Shown piece by piece: positions 7,265 to 15,006 of a stretch of DNA of 22,029 nucleotides; position 1 is the stretch's first letter, and every line of letters starts with the position of its first letter. The translations under genes and the position numbers were made by a program. The stretch spans positions 1-22,029 of the forward strand of contig CAKTIN010000027.1 of NCBI GenBank assembly GCA_934565775.1, written 5' to 3'. The notes beneath the pieces are model-generated. The model had not been told where the DNA came from. It did not search any database and worked only from the letters and a program-made list of their open reading frames with translations. Source of the stretch: an uncultured Oscillospiraceae bacterium. GTDB taxonomy: Bacteria; Bacillota; Clostridia; Oscillospirales; Oscillospiraceae.

Positions 7265-8713
7265 ATGATTGGAAACGATCAGCGCAACATGACCATGCTC
7301 TGCGACTTTTATGAGCTGACCATGGGCAACGGCTACTTTGAAAAGGGCTATCAAGAAAAGATCTGCTACTTTGATGTATTCTTCCGGAAATGCCCGGACG
7401 GGGGCGGCTTCGCCATTGCCGCGGGCCTGGAGCAGATCATCGACTACATCCAGTCCCTCCATTTTTCTGCGGAGGATCTTGCCTATCTCCGGGGGCGGAA
7501 CCTGTTTTCCGAGGACTTTTTGTCCTATCTGGAGCACTTCCATTTTTCCGGCGACATCTGGGCCGTGCCCGAGGGCACGCCGATCTTCCCCAACGAGCCC
7601 ATTCTGACCGTGCGGGCTCCGGCCATTGAGGCCCAGCTGGTGGAGACCTATCTGCTGCTGATCCTGAATCACCAGAGCCTGATCGCCACCAAGGCCAACC
7701 GGGTTATCCGCGCGGCGGAGGGCCGGGTGGTCCTGGAGTTCGGCTCCCGCCGGGCCCAGGGGGCCGACGCCGCCATTCTGGGCGCCCGGGCCGCCTATAT
7801 CGGCGGCTGCCACGGCACCGCCTGCACCATCTCCGACCAGCTCTACGGCGTCCCCGCCGGGGGCACCATGGCCCACGCCTGGGTGCAGATGTTTGACAGC
7901 GAGTATGAGGCCTTCAAAACCTACTGCCAGATCTATCCCCAGAACGCAACTCTTCTGGTGGACACCTACAACACCCTGAAATCCGGCGTGCCCAACGCCA
8001 TCCGGGCCTTTAACGAGGTCCTGAAGCCCCTGGGCATCACCAAGTGCGGCATCCGCCTGGACTCCGGAGATATGACCTACCTCACCAAGAAGGCCCGGAA
8101 GATGCTGGACGACGCAGGCTGGACCGAGTGCAAGATCTCCGTGTCCAACGCCCTGGATGAGTATCTGATCCAGGACCTGCTGCACCAGGGGGCGCAGATC
8201 GATCTGTTCGGCGTAGGCGAGCGGCTCATTACCGCCCGGTCCGAGCCGGTGTTCGGCAATGTGTATAAGCTGGCCGCAGTGGAGGACGAGAGCGGAAACA
8301 TCATCCCCAAAATCAAAATCTCCGAAAACGTGGCAAAGATCACCAATCCTCACTTCAAAAAGGTCTACCGCCTGTATGGCAACGACACCGGCAAGGCCAT
8401 TGCAGACTATCTGTGCGTCTATGACGAGGTGGTAGACGACAGCCAGGACCTGGAGATCTTCGACCCCGCCGCCACCTGGAAGCGCAAGACCGTATACAAT
8501 TTTACCGCCAAGCCGCTTCTGGTTCCCATTTTCCAGGGGGGCGAGCTGGTTTATGAGAAGCCCAGTCTGGAGCAGATCCGCGCCTACTGCGCCCGGCAGG
8601 TGGATACCCTGTGGGATGAGGTCAAGCGCTTCGACAATCCGCACACCTATTATGTAGACCTGTCTCAGAAGCTGTGGGATATTAAATACGCCCTGCTTCA
8701 GGCCAACCGCTGA
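7265..8713 (+). CDS. pncB: Nicotinate phosphoribosyltransferase
   Basis: Makes nicotinate mononucleotide from nicotinic acid and PRPP with ATP hydrolysis, the entry step of the Preiss-Handler NAD salvage route; cytoplasmic. 482 residues, matching the long Firmicute form. Motifs: the N-terminal MTMLCDFYELTMGNGYF, EFGSRRAQG (158-166) for phosphate/nicotinate binding, the autophosphorylated histidine in GTMAHAWV (His204), and the barrel motif RLDSGD (264-269). A C-terminal extension (about 375-480) is present. Start at 7265: AGAGGTG lies 7-8 nt upstream. An open frame beginning at 7148 would start upstream of the promoter and is rejected. The stop overlaps the start of the next gene (TGATG), so the two are cotranslated. 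Confidence 0.96.
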   Translation: MIGNDQRNMTMLCDFYELTMGNGYFEKGYQEKICYFDVFFRKCPDGGGFAIAAGLEQIIDYIQSLHFSAEDLAYLRGRNLFSEDFLSYLEHFHFSGDIWAVPEGTPIFPNEPILTVRAPAIEAQLVETYLLLILNHQSLIATKANRVIRAAEGRVVLEFGSRRAQGADAAILGARAAYIGGCHGTACTISDQLYGVPAGGTMAHAWVQMFDSEYEAFKTYCQIYPQNATLLVDTYNTLKSGVPNAIRAFNEVLKPLGITKCGIRLDSGDMTYLTKKARKMLDDAGWTECKISVSNALDEYLIQDLLHQGAQIDLFGVGERLITARSEPVFGNVYKLAAVEDESGNIIPKIKISENVAKITNPHFKKVYRLYGNDTGKAIADYLCVYDEVVDDSQDLEIFDPAATWKRKTVYNFTAKPLLVPIFQGGELVYEKPSLEQIRAYCARQVDTLWDEVKRFDNPHTYYVDLSQKLWDIKYALLQANR

Positions 8714-9243
8714 TGGCGGGCCAGACCTCCCGCCCCGCCCGGCAGATGGCTCTGGGGGGCGTGATGGCGGCGCTGGCCGTCGGGGTGATGGCCCTGGGCG
8801 GGCTGATCCCCATGGCCACCTTCTGCTGTCCGGCCCTGGCCTGCCTGGCCCTGGTGCCCGTGCTGGAGGAATGCGGCGGGCGCATTGCTTGGGCCTGGTT
8901 TGGAGCCGTGGCCGTGCTCAGCTGCCTGCTGTGCCCGGACCGGGAGGCGGCGGTGCTCTTCCTGTTCCTGGGGTATTACCCCATCCTGCGCCGTGTCTTT
9001 GCCCGAATCCGGCCGAAGGGCCTTCGGATTCTGGGAAAAGCCCTCTTCTTCAACGCAGCAGCCGCCCTTGCCTATGTGGTCTTGATTTTTGTGCTGGGGC
9101 TGGAGTCCGTGGAGGCGGAGCTGCGGCAGACCGCGCCGGTCCTTCTGATCCTGACCCTAGCCTTGGCCAATCTCACCTTCTTCCTGCTGGACCTGCTTCT
9201 GGGCAAGGTTAACCGGATCTGGCAGCTGAAGCGGCGCAAATAA
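8713..9243 (+). CDS. Small multi-pass membrane protein of unknown function
   Basis: 176 residues with about five hydrophobic segments (about 14-34, 38-51, 58-74, 79-90, 108-131, 142-162) and a very basic C-terminus (NRIWQLKRRK), which by the positive-inside rule should be cytoplasmic. No catalytic motif is recognised. The N-terminal pattern (ALGGVMAALAVGVMALGGLIP) resembles the start of small substrate-binding (S) components of ECF vitamin transporters, and the coupling to pncB would suit a niacin-related role, but this is inference. Start: the ATG overlaps the pncB stop as TGATG. There is no separate promoter. It is followed by the LURP-one-related gene after a 15-nt gap. Confidence 0.85.
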   Translation: MAGQTSRPARQMALGGVMAALAVGVMALGGLIPMATFCCPALACLALVPVLEECGGRIAWAWFGAVAVLSCLLCPDREAAVLFLFLGYYPILRRVFARIRPKGLRILGKALFFNAAAALAYVVLIFVLGLESVEAELRQTAPVLLILTLALANLTFFLLDLLLGKVNRIWQLKRRK

Positions 9244-9258
9244 GAAAGGAGGCCCACC

Positions 9259-9729
9259 ATGCGGCTTCTGTTCAAGCAGCGGATGTTTTCCTGGTTTGAC
9301 AGCTACGACATTTATAACGACGCCGGGGCGGTCCTGTATACCGTCCGGGGGCAGCTCTCCTGGGGGCACTGTCTGAAGATTTTCGACCCCGCCGGTCAGG
9401 AGGTCGGGACCGTCAAGGAGCGGGTCCTGACCCTCCTGCCCCAATTTGAGCTCTATCTGGGTCCCCGGTACATCGGGTGCATCCGCAAAGAATTCACCCT
9501 GTTCCGCCCCCGGTATGACATCGACTGCAACGGCTGGCAGATCAGCGGCACCTGGACCGAGTGGGACTACACCATCTCGGACGCCGCCGGGCAGCCTGTG
9601 GCGGTAATCTCCAAGGAGCTGTTTCACTGGACGGACACCTACGTCATCGACGTGGTCCGGCCCCAGGACGCCCTGTGCGCGCTGATGTTTGTCCTGGCCA
9701 TAGACGCGGAAAAGTGCTCCCGGAGCTGA
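9259..9729 (+). CDS. LURP-one-related (LOR) / YxjI-type protein
   Basis: 156 residues. The fold pattern is that of the LOR family: repeated short beta strands with aromatic residues, starting MRLLFKQRMFSWFDSYDIYN, then VLYTVRGQLSW, LKIFDPAGQEVGTVKER, ELYLGPRYIG, GWQISGTWTEWDYTI and AGQPVAVISKE, ending with YVIDVVRPQDALCALMFVLAID. These are related to tubby-like barrel proteins and are probably cytoplasmic or membrane-associated; no enzymatic activity is known for the bacterial members. AAAGGAGG lies 6 nt before the ATG. It is the third gene of the pncB transcription unit. A 7-bp inverted repeat covers its stop codon but has no T run, so no clear terminator follows it. Confidence 0.85.
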   Translation: MRLLFKQRMFSWFDSYDIYNDAGAVLYTVRGQLSWGHCLKIFDPAGQEVGTVKERVLTLLPQFELYLGPRYIGCIRKEFTLFRPRYDIDCNGWQISGTWTEWDYTISDAAGQPVAVISKELFHWTDTYVIDVVRPQDALCALMFVLAIDAEKCSRS

Positions 9730-9795
9730 CGGCTCCGGGGCGCTGCCCGCCATACGGCACATCGCGAATTTTTTCGGATTTCGCGAAAATAGTTC

Positions 9796-9824
9796 TTGAC
9801 ATTTGCAGAAAAGGTCGGTATAAT
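9796..9824 (+). promoter_or_regulatory. Strong promoter of the tRNA pair
   Basis: Perfect TTGACA (9796-9801) and perfect TATAAT (9819-9824) with a 17-nt spacer, about 40 nt upstream of tRNA-Thr. Just upstream an inverted repeat (TCGCGAA with TTCGCGA, about 9762-9786) lies next to the -35 region. Confidence 0.85.
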
Positions 9825-9865
9825 AAACGCGTTCTGTTTGAGGCGTCGGCTTCAGCGGCCCGATT

Positions 9866-9941
9866 GCCGGTATAGCTCAGCTGGTAGAGCAGCTGATTTG
9901 TAATCAGCAGGTCGGGGGTTCGAGTCCGTCTACCGGCTCCA
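9866..9941 (+). tRNA. tRNA-Thr (anticodon UGU)
   Basis: 76 nt with the CCA encoded. Acceptor GCCGGTA pairs with TACCGGC. The D arm is GCTC-AGCTGGTA-GAGC. The anticodon arm is GCTGA-TTTGTAA-TCAGC with TGT in the loop. The T loop is TTCGAGT. The T stem reads GGGGG against CCGTC, which leaves one G-G mismatch and one G-U pair; the usual sequence of this tRNA would have C at the mismatched position. Otherwise it is canonical and expressed from a consensus promoter. Confidence 0.95.
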
Positions 9942-9958
9942 CAGAATCAAGTGCATAG

Positions 9959-10043
9959 GGGGGAATTCCCGAGTGGCCAAAGGGGACAGACTGTAAATCT
10001 GCTGCTTATCGCTTCGGTGGTTCGAATCCACCTTCCCCCACCA
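9959..10043 (+). tRNA. tRNA-Tyr (anticodon GUA)
   Basis: 85 nt including CCA. Acceptor GGGGGAA pairs with TTCCCCC. The anticodon arm is ACAGA-CTGTAAA-TCTGC with GTA. The long variable arm is typical of bacterial class II tRNA-Tyr, and the T arm is GGTGG-TTCGAAT-CCACC. It lies 17 nt after tRNA-Thr and is cotranscribed with it. Confidence 0.97.
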
Positions 10044-10078
10044 ATCCCGAACGCTTCTGCGTTCGGGATTTTTCTTTC
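10043..10078 (+). terminator. Rho-independent terminator of the tRNA operon
   Basis: A 12-bp stem (AATCCCGAACGC with GCGTTCGGGATT) around TTCT, followed by a T-rich run TTTCTTTC. It starts at the last base of tRNA-Tyr. Confidence 0.93.
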
Positions 10079-10090
10079 TACAAATGAATC

Positions 10091-10125
10091 AGAGGGGCAA
10101 GCCTGCTCGGCTTGCCCCTCTTTTT
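10091..10125 (+). terminator. Second, tandem rho-independent terminator
   Basis: A 13-bp stem (AGAGGGGCAAGCC with GGCTTGCCCCTCT) around TGCTC, followed by TTTTT on the plus strand. On the minus strand it has no T run, so it acts mainly on transcription arriving from the tRNAs, though the hairpin also ends 21 nt from the convergent DUF308 gene. Confidence 0.8.
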
Positions 10126-10145
10126 AATTCCCGATCGGCCGGTCT

Positions 10146-10697
10146 CTACCAATCCGTATGCCGCCGGGCAAAGGCGGCCACCACGCTCTCGCAGCCAAAC
10201 AAGATCAGGTAAATGCCCACCAGATAGCTGATGATCCGCAGCGTCAGGAAGGACAGCGCCGGGCTGAATAGCATCAGAAACCCAAGAACAAGCCCCAAAA
10301 TATTCAGAATCAGAGAGAAATAGTAGTAAAACCGGTTCCCGATCAGCCAGACCAGGTTCATCCGGGTCAACCCCGAAATGCAGTGGGCAATGAACCACAC
10401 CGGCAGCAAAATGGTCAGCGCCCATTTGCCCACATTGGGGTCGGACAGGAGCATCACGCCGCACATAACGCTGAGAATCCCGGAGATCAGAGACAGCATG
10501 GGCCCGAATCCGGTAAACCGGGCGGTCCGCACATAGACCACAATATCCTCGATGCCCATGGCGATCGCGATCAGGCCGTAGATCACCACGGCACCGGTGA
10601 GCATCCCCTCCGGGCGTACCAGAGTAAATACGCCCAGAACAATCAGCAACAGGCCCACAAACAGCCCGCCCCAGCCAAAGCGTCCCTCTCTTCTCAT
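10146..10697 (-). CDS. DUF308 (HdeD-like) membrane protein
   Basis: 183 residues with about six hydrophobic segments arranged as pairs (about 10-26, 34-50, 65-85, 92-110, 121-143, 151-172), the layout of the HdeD/DUF308 family. HdeD is linked to acid resistance in E. coli; the function in Clostridia is unknown. Residues such as VRPEGMLTGAVVIYGLIAIAMG match the family's first repeat, and FSPALSFLTLRIISYLVGIYLILFG the last. The ATG overlaps the ftsH stop (ATGA), so it is translated together with FtsH. It is the last gene of the lipid-kinase/plsC/ftsH operon. No minus-strand terminator with a T run follows it. Confidence 0.88.
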   Translation of the reverse strand: MRREGRFGWGGLFVGLLLIVLGVFTLVRPEGMLTGAVVIYGLIAIAMGIEDIVVYVRTARFTGFGPMLSLISGILSVMCGVMLLSDPNVGKWALTILLPVWFIAHCISGLTRMNLVWLIGNRFYYYFSLILNILGLVLGFLMLFSPALSFLTLRIISYLVGIYLILFGCESVVAAFARRHTDW

Positions 10698-12517
10698 ACC
10701 GCAGCGCCATCCTTTCCATGCAGAATATCCATAAATTCCTTGCCCGTAATGGTCTCGCGCTCATACAGGTAATTTGCCAGCTCGTCCAGCAGCTCCCGGT
10801 GGGCCTCCAGAAGTCCCCGGGCCTTTTCATGCTGCGCCTTGACCGTCGCCACGACCTTCCGGTCGATCTCCTTCTGGGTCTCGGCGGAGCAGCTCAGGGA
10901 GGTGTCGCCTCCCTGATACTGGTTGGTCACGGTCTCCATGGCCACCATGTCAAATTCGTCGGTCATGCCGTACCGGGTCACCATGGCCCGGGCCAGCTTT
11001 GTGGCCTGCTCAATATCGTTGGAGGCGCCGGTAGTGATCTGGTGAAAGACGATCTCCTCCGCCGCCCGGCCGCCGGTGAGGGTGGCGATCTTGTTTTCAA
11101 TCTCCTCCTTGGTCATGAGCACCTTGTCATTCTGCTCCACCTGCATGGTATAGCCCAGCGCGCCGGAGGTCCGGGGAATGATGGTGATTTTCTGCACCGG
11201 CGCCGAATCCGTTTGCAGCGCCGCCACCAGGGCATGGCCGATCTCATGATAAGCCACGACCTTTTTCTCCTCATCGGTCATAATGGCGTTCTTTTTCTGG
11301 TAGCCCGCCAGGACCACCTCAATGCTCTCCTCCAGGTCCGCCTGCTCCACCACCGTGCGCCCGCTGCGCACCGCTCGGAGGGCAGCCTCGTTGATGATAT
11401 TAGCCAGCTCCGCGCCGGAGGTCCCGGCCGCCATGCGGGCAATGGTGTGGAAGTCCACATTGTCGGAGGTCTTGATCTTCCGGGCATGAACCTTCAAAAT
11501 GGCCTCCCGCCCCGCCAGGTCCGGCAGCTCCACAGGCACCCGGCGGTCAAAGCGGCCGGGCCGGGTCAGGGCCGGATCCAAAGACTCCGGCCGGTTGGTG
11601 GCGGCCAGGATGATCACGCCGTTGTTTCCCTCAAAGCCGTCCATCTCGGTCAGCAGCTGATTCAGAGTCTGCTCCCGCTCGTCGTTCCCGCCCAGCTGGC
11701 CGTCCCGCTTCTTGCCAATGGCGTCGATCTCATCAATAAAGACGATGCAGGGGGCCTTCTCCTTGGCCTGCTTGAACAGGTCCCGGACCTTGGAGGCGCC
11801 CATGCCCACAAACATTTCCACAAATTCCGAGCCGGACATGGAGAAGAAGGGCACGCCGGCCTCACCGGCTACTGCCTTGGCCAGCATGGTTTTACCGGTG
11901 CCCGGAGGGCCCACCAGCAGCACGCCCTTGGGCATGGACGCGCCCACATCGGAGTATTTCTTGGGATTGTGAAGATAATCCACAATTTCCGCCAGATTCT
12001 CCTTGGCCTCATCCTCACCGGCTACATCCGAAAAGCGAATTCCGTCGGTTGAGGGCACATAGACCTTGGCGTTGCTCTTGCCGAAGGCCATGGCGTTAGG
12101 GCCGCCGGCCTGGGAGATCAAGCGCTTGCTCATATACTGCCCCAGTCCCACAAAGATCAGGATGGGGAGGATTACCGTCAGGAAGAAGTTCAGCAGGGGC
12201 GAGGTGCCCTTCTCAATGTTCCGGGTAAATTTCGCTCCGGAATCATAGAGCCGCTGGGTCAGGGTGGGGTCGTTCATCTCGCCGGTCTTATAGATTTGGG
12301 TATTGTCCTTGTCCGTAAAGACGATCTCGGTGTCGTCCACCTCCACGCTGCCGATGTTCTTCTCCTCGATCATTTTCATGAAGGTGCCGTAGTCCACCTC
12401 CTGCACCCGCGCGCTCATGAGCAGAGGGGAAACCACCATGTTGAAAATGAGGATCGCCAGCAAAACAATGGTATAGTAATAGATCAGTGGTTTTCTTGGG
12501 GATTTTACTTCTTTCAT
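10694..12517 (-). CDS. ftsH: ATP-dependent zinc metalloprotease FtsH
   Basis: A membrane-anchored AAA+ protease that degrades misassembled membrane proteins and selected regulators. 607 residues. Transmembrane segments fall at about 11-34 and 109-128 flanking an external domain. The AAA module has Walker A GPPGTGKT (203-210), Walker [10 protein letters not shown], and the second region of homology [21 protein letters not shown]. The zinc site is HEIGH (424-428; most homologues read HEAGH) with the downstream Asp in SNDIEQAT (about 501). The GF-type pore segment is the [14 protein letters not shown] region. AAGGAAGG precedes the ATG by 8 nt. It starts 16 nt after the plsC stop and overlaps DUF308 downstream. 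Length is a little shorter than many FtsH proteins, with no long acidic tail. Confidence 0.97.
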   Translation of the reverse strand: MKEVKSPRKPLIYYYTIVLLAILIFNMVVSPLLMSARVQEVDYGTFMKMIEEKNIGSVEVDDTEIVFTDKDNTQIYKTGEMNDPTLTQRLYDSGAKFTRNIEKGTSPLLNFFLTVILPILIFVGLGQYMSKRLISQAGGPNAMAFGKSNAKVYVPSTDGIRFSDVAGEDEAKENLAEIVDYLHNPKKYSDVGASMPKGVLLVGPPGTGKTMLAKAVAGEAGVPFFSMSGSEFVEMFVGMGASKVRDLFKQAKEKAPCIVFIDEIDAIGKKRDGQLGGNDEREQTLNQLLTEMDGFEGNNGVIILAATNRPESLDPALTRPGRFDRRVPVELPDLAGREAILKVHARKIKTSDNVDFHTIARMAAGTSGAELANIINEAALRAVRSGRTVVEQADLEESIEVVLAGYQKKNAIMTDEEKKVVAYHEIGHALVAALQTDSAPVQKITIIPRTSGALGYTMQVEQNDKVLMTKEEIENKIATLTGGRAAEEIVFHQITTGASNDIEQATKLARAMVTRYGMTDEFDMVAMETVTNQYQGGDTSLSCSAETQKEIDRKVVATVKAQHEKARGLLEAHRELLDELANYLYERETITGKEFMDILHGKDGAAV

Positions 12518-12533
12518 CGCAAGTACCTTCCTT

Positions 12534-13262
12534 CTATTTTGAATGTGCCTCCAGAGTCTGCTCCAGCGCCTCCCGCACGGCCGCGCCGATGGCGTGGGTG
12601 CTCATGGCCGCAGCCTCCTGGGCCGGGATCACATTTAGAATATCCAGATAAACCTCCGTTTTTCGCCGGAGCACATTTTTGTGGATCCGCTCCGTTCCCC
12701 GGATGGCCAGGACGGCAATAGGCGCCCCGGCCTTCTGGGCGATGCGAAACACGCCGTCGTGGAAGGGCAGCAGCACACACTGCTTGCTCCGGGTGCCCTC
12801 GGGGTAAACGCCGATGGACACCTCTCCGCTCTGAAGCAGCTCTGCGGCGGTGCGGATGGTCTCCATGGCCTTTTTGGGGTCCTGCCGGTCAATGGACAGG
12901 AAGCAGCATTTTCGGATAAGGCGGCCAAAAATGGGGATTTTGAAGTTCTCCGCCTTGGACAAATAAGCAATCTGCCAGGGCTTCAGGGCCACCCACTGGA
13001 CAATGGGGTCAAAATTGGAGCGGTGGTTTCCCACAAACAGCAGGCGCTGCCCCCGGGGCAGCTTCTCCAGGCCGGTGACATGGACCCGGACCCGGAGCAG
13101 CCGCAGAGCCTCTGCCGACGCACCGTTCAACAGCGCCCGGTAAAACCGGCTGTGCTTTCGGTACTCCCTGCGGGGGTCCACCAGCAGGGCGCAGACGCCG
13201 AGAAACCCCACATACAGCAGAATAAGCCCCAGCAGCCCCAGGAGAAGATAGACCGCGATCAT
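12534..13262 (-). CDS. plsC: 1-acyl-sn-glycerol-3-phosphate acyltransferase (PlsC family)
   Basis: Probably adds the second acyl chain in phosphatidic acid synthesis at the membrane. 242 residues. One N-terminal hydrophobic segment (3-27) is followed by the acyltransferase domain with motif I NHRSNFD (H80-x4-D85), motif II LSIDRQD (122-128) and motif III YPEGTRS (153-159), all intact. The ATG overlaps the stop of the lipid kinase gene (ATGA); GGAGG lies 10 nt upstream within that gene. The next gene, ftsH, begins 16 nt downstream. A second PlsC-like gene lies about 4 kb to the right. Confidence 0.93.
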   Translation of the reverse strand: MIAVYLLLGLLGLILLYVGFLGVCALLVDPRREYRKHSRFYRALLNGASAEALRLLRVRVHVTGLEKLPRGQRLLFVGNHRSNFDPIVQWVALKPWQIAYLSKAENFKIPIFGRLIRKCCFLSIDRQDPKKAMETIRTAAELLQSGEVSIGVYPEGTRSKQCVLLPFHDGVFRIAQKAGAPIAVLAIRGTERIHKNVLRRKTEVYLDILNVIPAQEAAAMSTHAIGAAVREALEQTLEAHSK

Positions 13263-14161
13263 ACCGCCGCTTCCTCCGAAGCTGCAGCGGCCGCAGAAGA
13301 AGAAACGGAATAGGCCGTCACGCCGCGGATGGTCTCTCCGTCGATTTGCAGGGGCGTGGACCGGTCAAAGGTTACGGTGATCTCCTTCCCCTCCAGGATC
13401 TCCACATACTTCTTATGGGCCACGTGCTTGCCCTGGAAGATGGAGGGGAAAATGGCCAGGGCGCGCAGCTTTCCCATGCCGTGGTACACCATCAGCGACA
13501 CCGTGCCCTTGGCGTTCATCCGGTCCTGCCCGGGGGCGGCCATCATGCCGCCGCCGTAGTACCGGCCGTTCATCACCGGCGCCAGCCATACCCGGTCATA
13601 GGTCTTTCTCTGGCCGTCTACGGTCACTACGGCGTTTCTCGGCTGGAAATGGAACAGCAGGCCGGAAATGGCGATTTGGGTATAGTTGATCGGCTTGGGC
13701 TTTTCGCTCTTGGCGTTCTGCTCCCGGAGCCGGTCTCCCTCCTCGCAGCAGTAGCCATCGATCCCGAAGCCCACATTGTTCAGAAACAGGCGGGTCTCCC
13801 CGTTCACCGTCACCTGCGGCAGCCGCTTGAGCTGCTCGTCCACGCGGAAGGCCGGCCGGGCAAAGCGCTCGTACCCCAGATCCCGGGCAAAATCGTTTCC
13901 CGTTCCCGTGGGAAAATAGTAAATCTCGTTGGAAATGGAAAGGCCCCGGGTATCGTTCACAAAGTGGTTCAGCGTTCCGTCCCCTCCGCACAGAATCACT
14001 GCGGCGTCCTTCTCCAGTCCGCAGAAAAACGTCTGATAGCTGGTGATCCGGCAGATATTGATGGGAATCGTATTGTCATAGGAGGCCTGGAGCCTTTCAA
14101 TGGCCTCCCGCGCCTCCGCGCCGCCGGCGTTGGGATTATAAAGGATATATTTTACCGACAT
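13259..14161 (-). CDS. Diacylglycerol kinase-like lipid kinase (DAGK catalytic domain, YegS/DgkB type)
   Basis: Probably phosphorylates diacylglycerol or a related lipid, recycling it into phosphatidic acid at the inner face of the membrane. 300 residues. N-terminal YNPNAGG (8-14), the nucleotide motif CGGDGTLNHFV (58-68) and PTGTGNDFARDLG (84-96) define the DAGK_cat domain. The beta-rich C-terminal half contains NGRYYGGGMMAAP, typical of the family. An alanine-rich tail precedes the stop. Start at 14161: AAAGGAG lies 8 nt upstream; a longer frame to 14266 runs over the promoter region. It is the first gene of the operon with plsC, ftsH and DUF308, consistent with a shared phosphatidic acid pool for the kinase and PlsC. 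Confidence 0.9.
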   Translation of the reverse strand: MSVKYILYNPNAGGAEAREAIERLQASYDNTIPINICRITSYQTFFCGLEKDAAVILCGGDGTLNHFVNDTRGLSISNEIYYFPTGTGNDFARDLGYERFARPAFRVDEQLKRLPQVTVNGETRLFLNNVGFGIDGYCCEEGDRLREQNAKSEKPKPINYTQIAISGLLFHFQPRNAVVTVDGQRKTYDRVWLAPVMNGRYYGGGMMAAPGQDRMNAKGTVSLMVYHGMGKLRALAIFPSIFQGKHVAHKKYVEILEGKEITVTFDRSTPLQIDGETIRGVTAYSVSSSAAAAASEEAAV

Positions 14162-14207
14162 AGGGTCCGCTCCTTTGCACTTGGTCGCTGGTTCGACCTT
14201 TTTTGAC

Positions 14208-14235
14208 ATTTTACCAAAGGTTTCTAAACTGAAAC
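14208..14235 (-). promoter_or_regulatory. Weak candidate promoter of the lipid-kinase operon
   Basis: Minus strand GTTTCA (14230-14235) and TAAAAT (14208-14213) with a 16-nt spacer. The -35 match is poor. The 170-bp divergent region holds this and the plus-strand promoter of the two-component system. Confidence 0.3.
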
Positions 14236-14273
14236 GAAACTCTCCGGTCATTTTTTCCGGAAGCAAGCCGCCC

Positions 14274-14303
14274 TTGACACGCCGCCCCTCTCCGGATTAC
14301 AAT
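14274..14303 (+). promoter_or_regulatory. Promoter of the two-component system
   Basis: TTGACA (14274-14279) and TACAAT (14298-14303) with an 18-nt spacer, about 29 nt upstream of the response regulator start. Confidence 0.75.
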
Positions 14304-14331
14304 AAAGAAAACAAAAAACGGGAGGTCCATG

Positions 14332-15006
14332 ATGTTCCACATTCTTGTTGCCGATGATGACAAGCACACCCGGATGCTCCTGCGGGCCGTGCTGGAGGGG
14401 GCAAACTATACCGTATCCACCGCCGGGGACGGAGAAGAGGCCCTGGCCATTCTGGACCGGGAGCACATCGACCTTGTCGTACTGGATGTCATGATGCCGA
14501 AAATGGACGGCTATGAATTCACCCGCCAGGTCCGGGAGATAGACGGCGCCCTGCCCATTCTTATGGTCACGGCCAAGCACCTTCCCGCCGACGAGAAAAA
14601 AGGCTTTCTCGTGGGAACGGACGACTATATCACCAAGCCCATTGACGAAGAGACCCTGCTTCTGCGGATCAAGGCCCTGCTCCGCCGGGCGAAAATTGTC
14701 AGCGAGCAGCGGATCGTCATCGGCCAGGTCACCCTGGACTACAGCTCCTTCACCGTTACCCGGGGCGGCAAGACCCAGGTCCTGCCTCAGAAGGAGTTCA
14801 TGCTGCTGTATAAGCTTCTGTCCTACCCCGGGCAGATCTTTACCCGCATTCAGCTGATGGACGAGATCTGGGGCACGGACAGCGAAACCGGATGGGAGAC
14901 CGTAACGGTCCATGTGGGGCGGCTGCGTAAGCGCTTTGAGGGCTGGCCGGAATTTGAGATCGTGGCCGTGCGCGGGCTGGGATATAAGGCGGTGAAAAAG
15001 GTATGA
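14332..15006 (+). CDS. OmpR/PhoB-family response regulator
   Basis: A DNA-binding response regulator of 224 residues. Receiver domain: acidic pocket ADDD (7-10), phospho-accepting Asp52 in VVLDVMMPKMDG, MVTAK (Thr80) and the switch lysine in ITKP (Lys102). The C-terminal winged helix has LPQKEFMLLYKLLSYPGQIFTR, QLMDEIWG, TVTVHVGRLRKRF and VRGLGYKAV, all typical of OmpR/PhoB. Two adjacent ATGs (14329, 14332) follow GGAGG; the second gives the better 6-nt spacing. The stop overlaps the kinase start (ATGA). Members of this family usually bind tandem direct repeats with about 10-bp periodicity; its targets are unknown. Confidence 0.95.
   Translation: MFHILVADDDKHTRMLLRAVLEGANYTVSTAGDGEEALAILDREHIDLVVLDVMMPKMDGYEFTRQVREIDGALPILMVTAKHLPADEKKGFLVGTDDYITKPIDEETLLLRIKALLRRAKIVSEQRIVIGQVTLDYSSFTVTRGGKTQVLPQKEFMLLYKLLSYPGQIFTRIQLMDEIWGTDSETGWETVTVHVGRLRKRFEGWPEFEIVAVRGLGYKAVKKV

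Noticed and set aside
7118..8644. A 508-codon open frame on the minus strand opposite pncB
   Set aside because: Same antisense artefact: no family motif and no ribosome site, while pncB on the other strand carries all its motifs.
9718..9735. Inverted repeat over the stop of the LURP-one-related gene as a terminator
   Set aside because: The 7-bp stem (CCGGAGC, GCTCCGG) is not followed by a T run, so intrinsic termination is not supported.
10718..12052. A 444-codon plus-strand frame opposite ftsH
   Set aside because: Antisense shadow; the AAA and zinc motifs fix the true gene on the minus strand.
14162..14266. N-terminal extension of the lipid kinase
   Set aside because: It has no ribosome site and would precede the normal family N-terminus; AAAGGAG supports the ATG at 14161.
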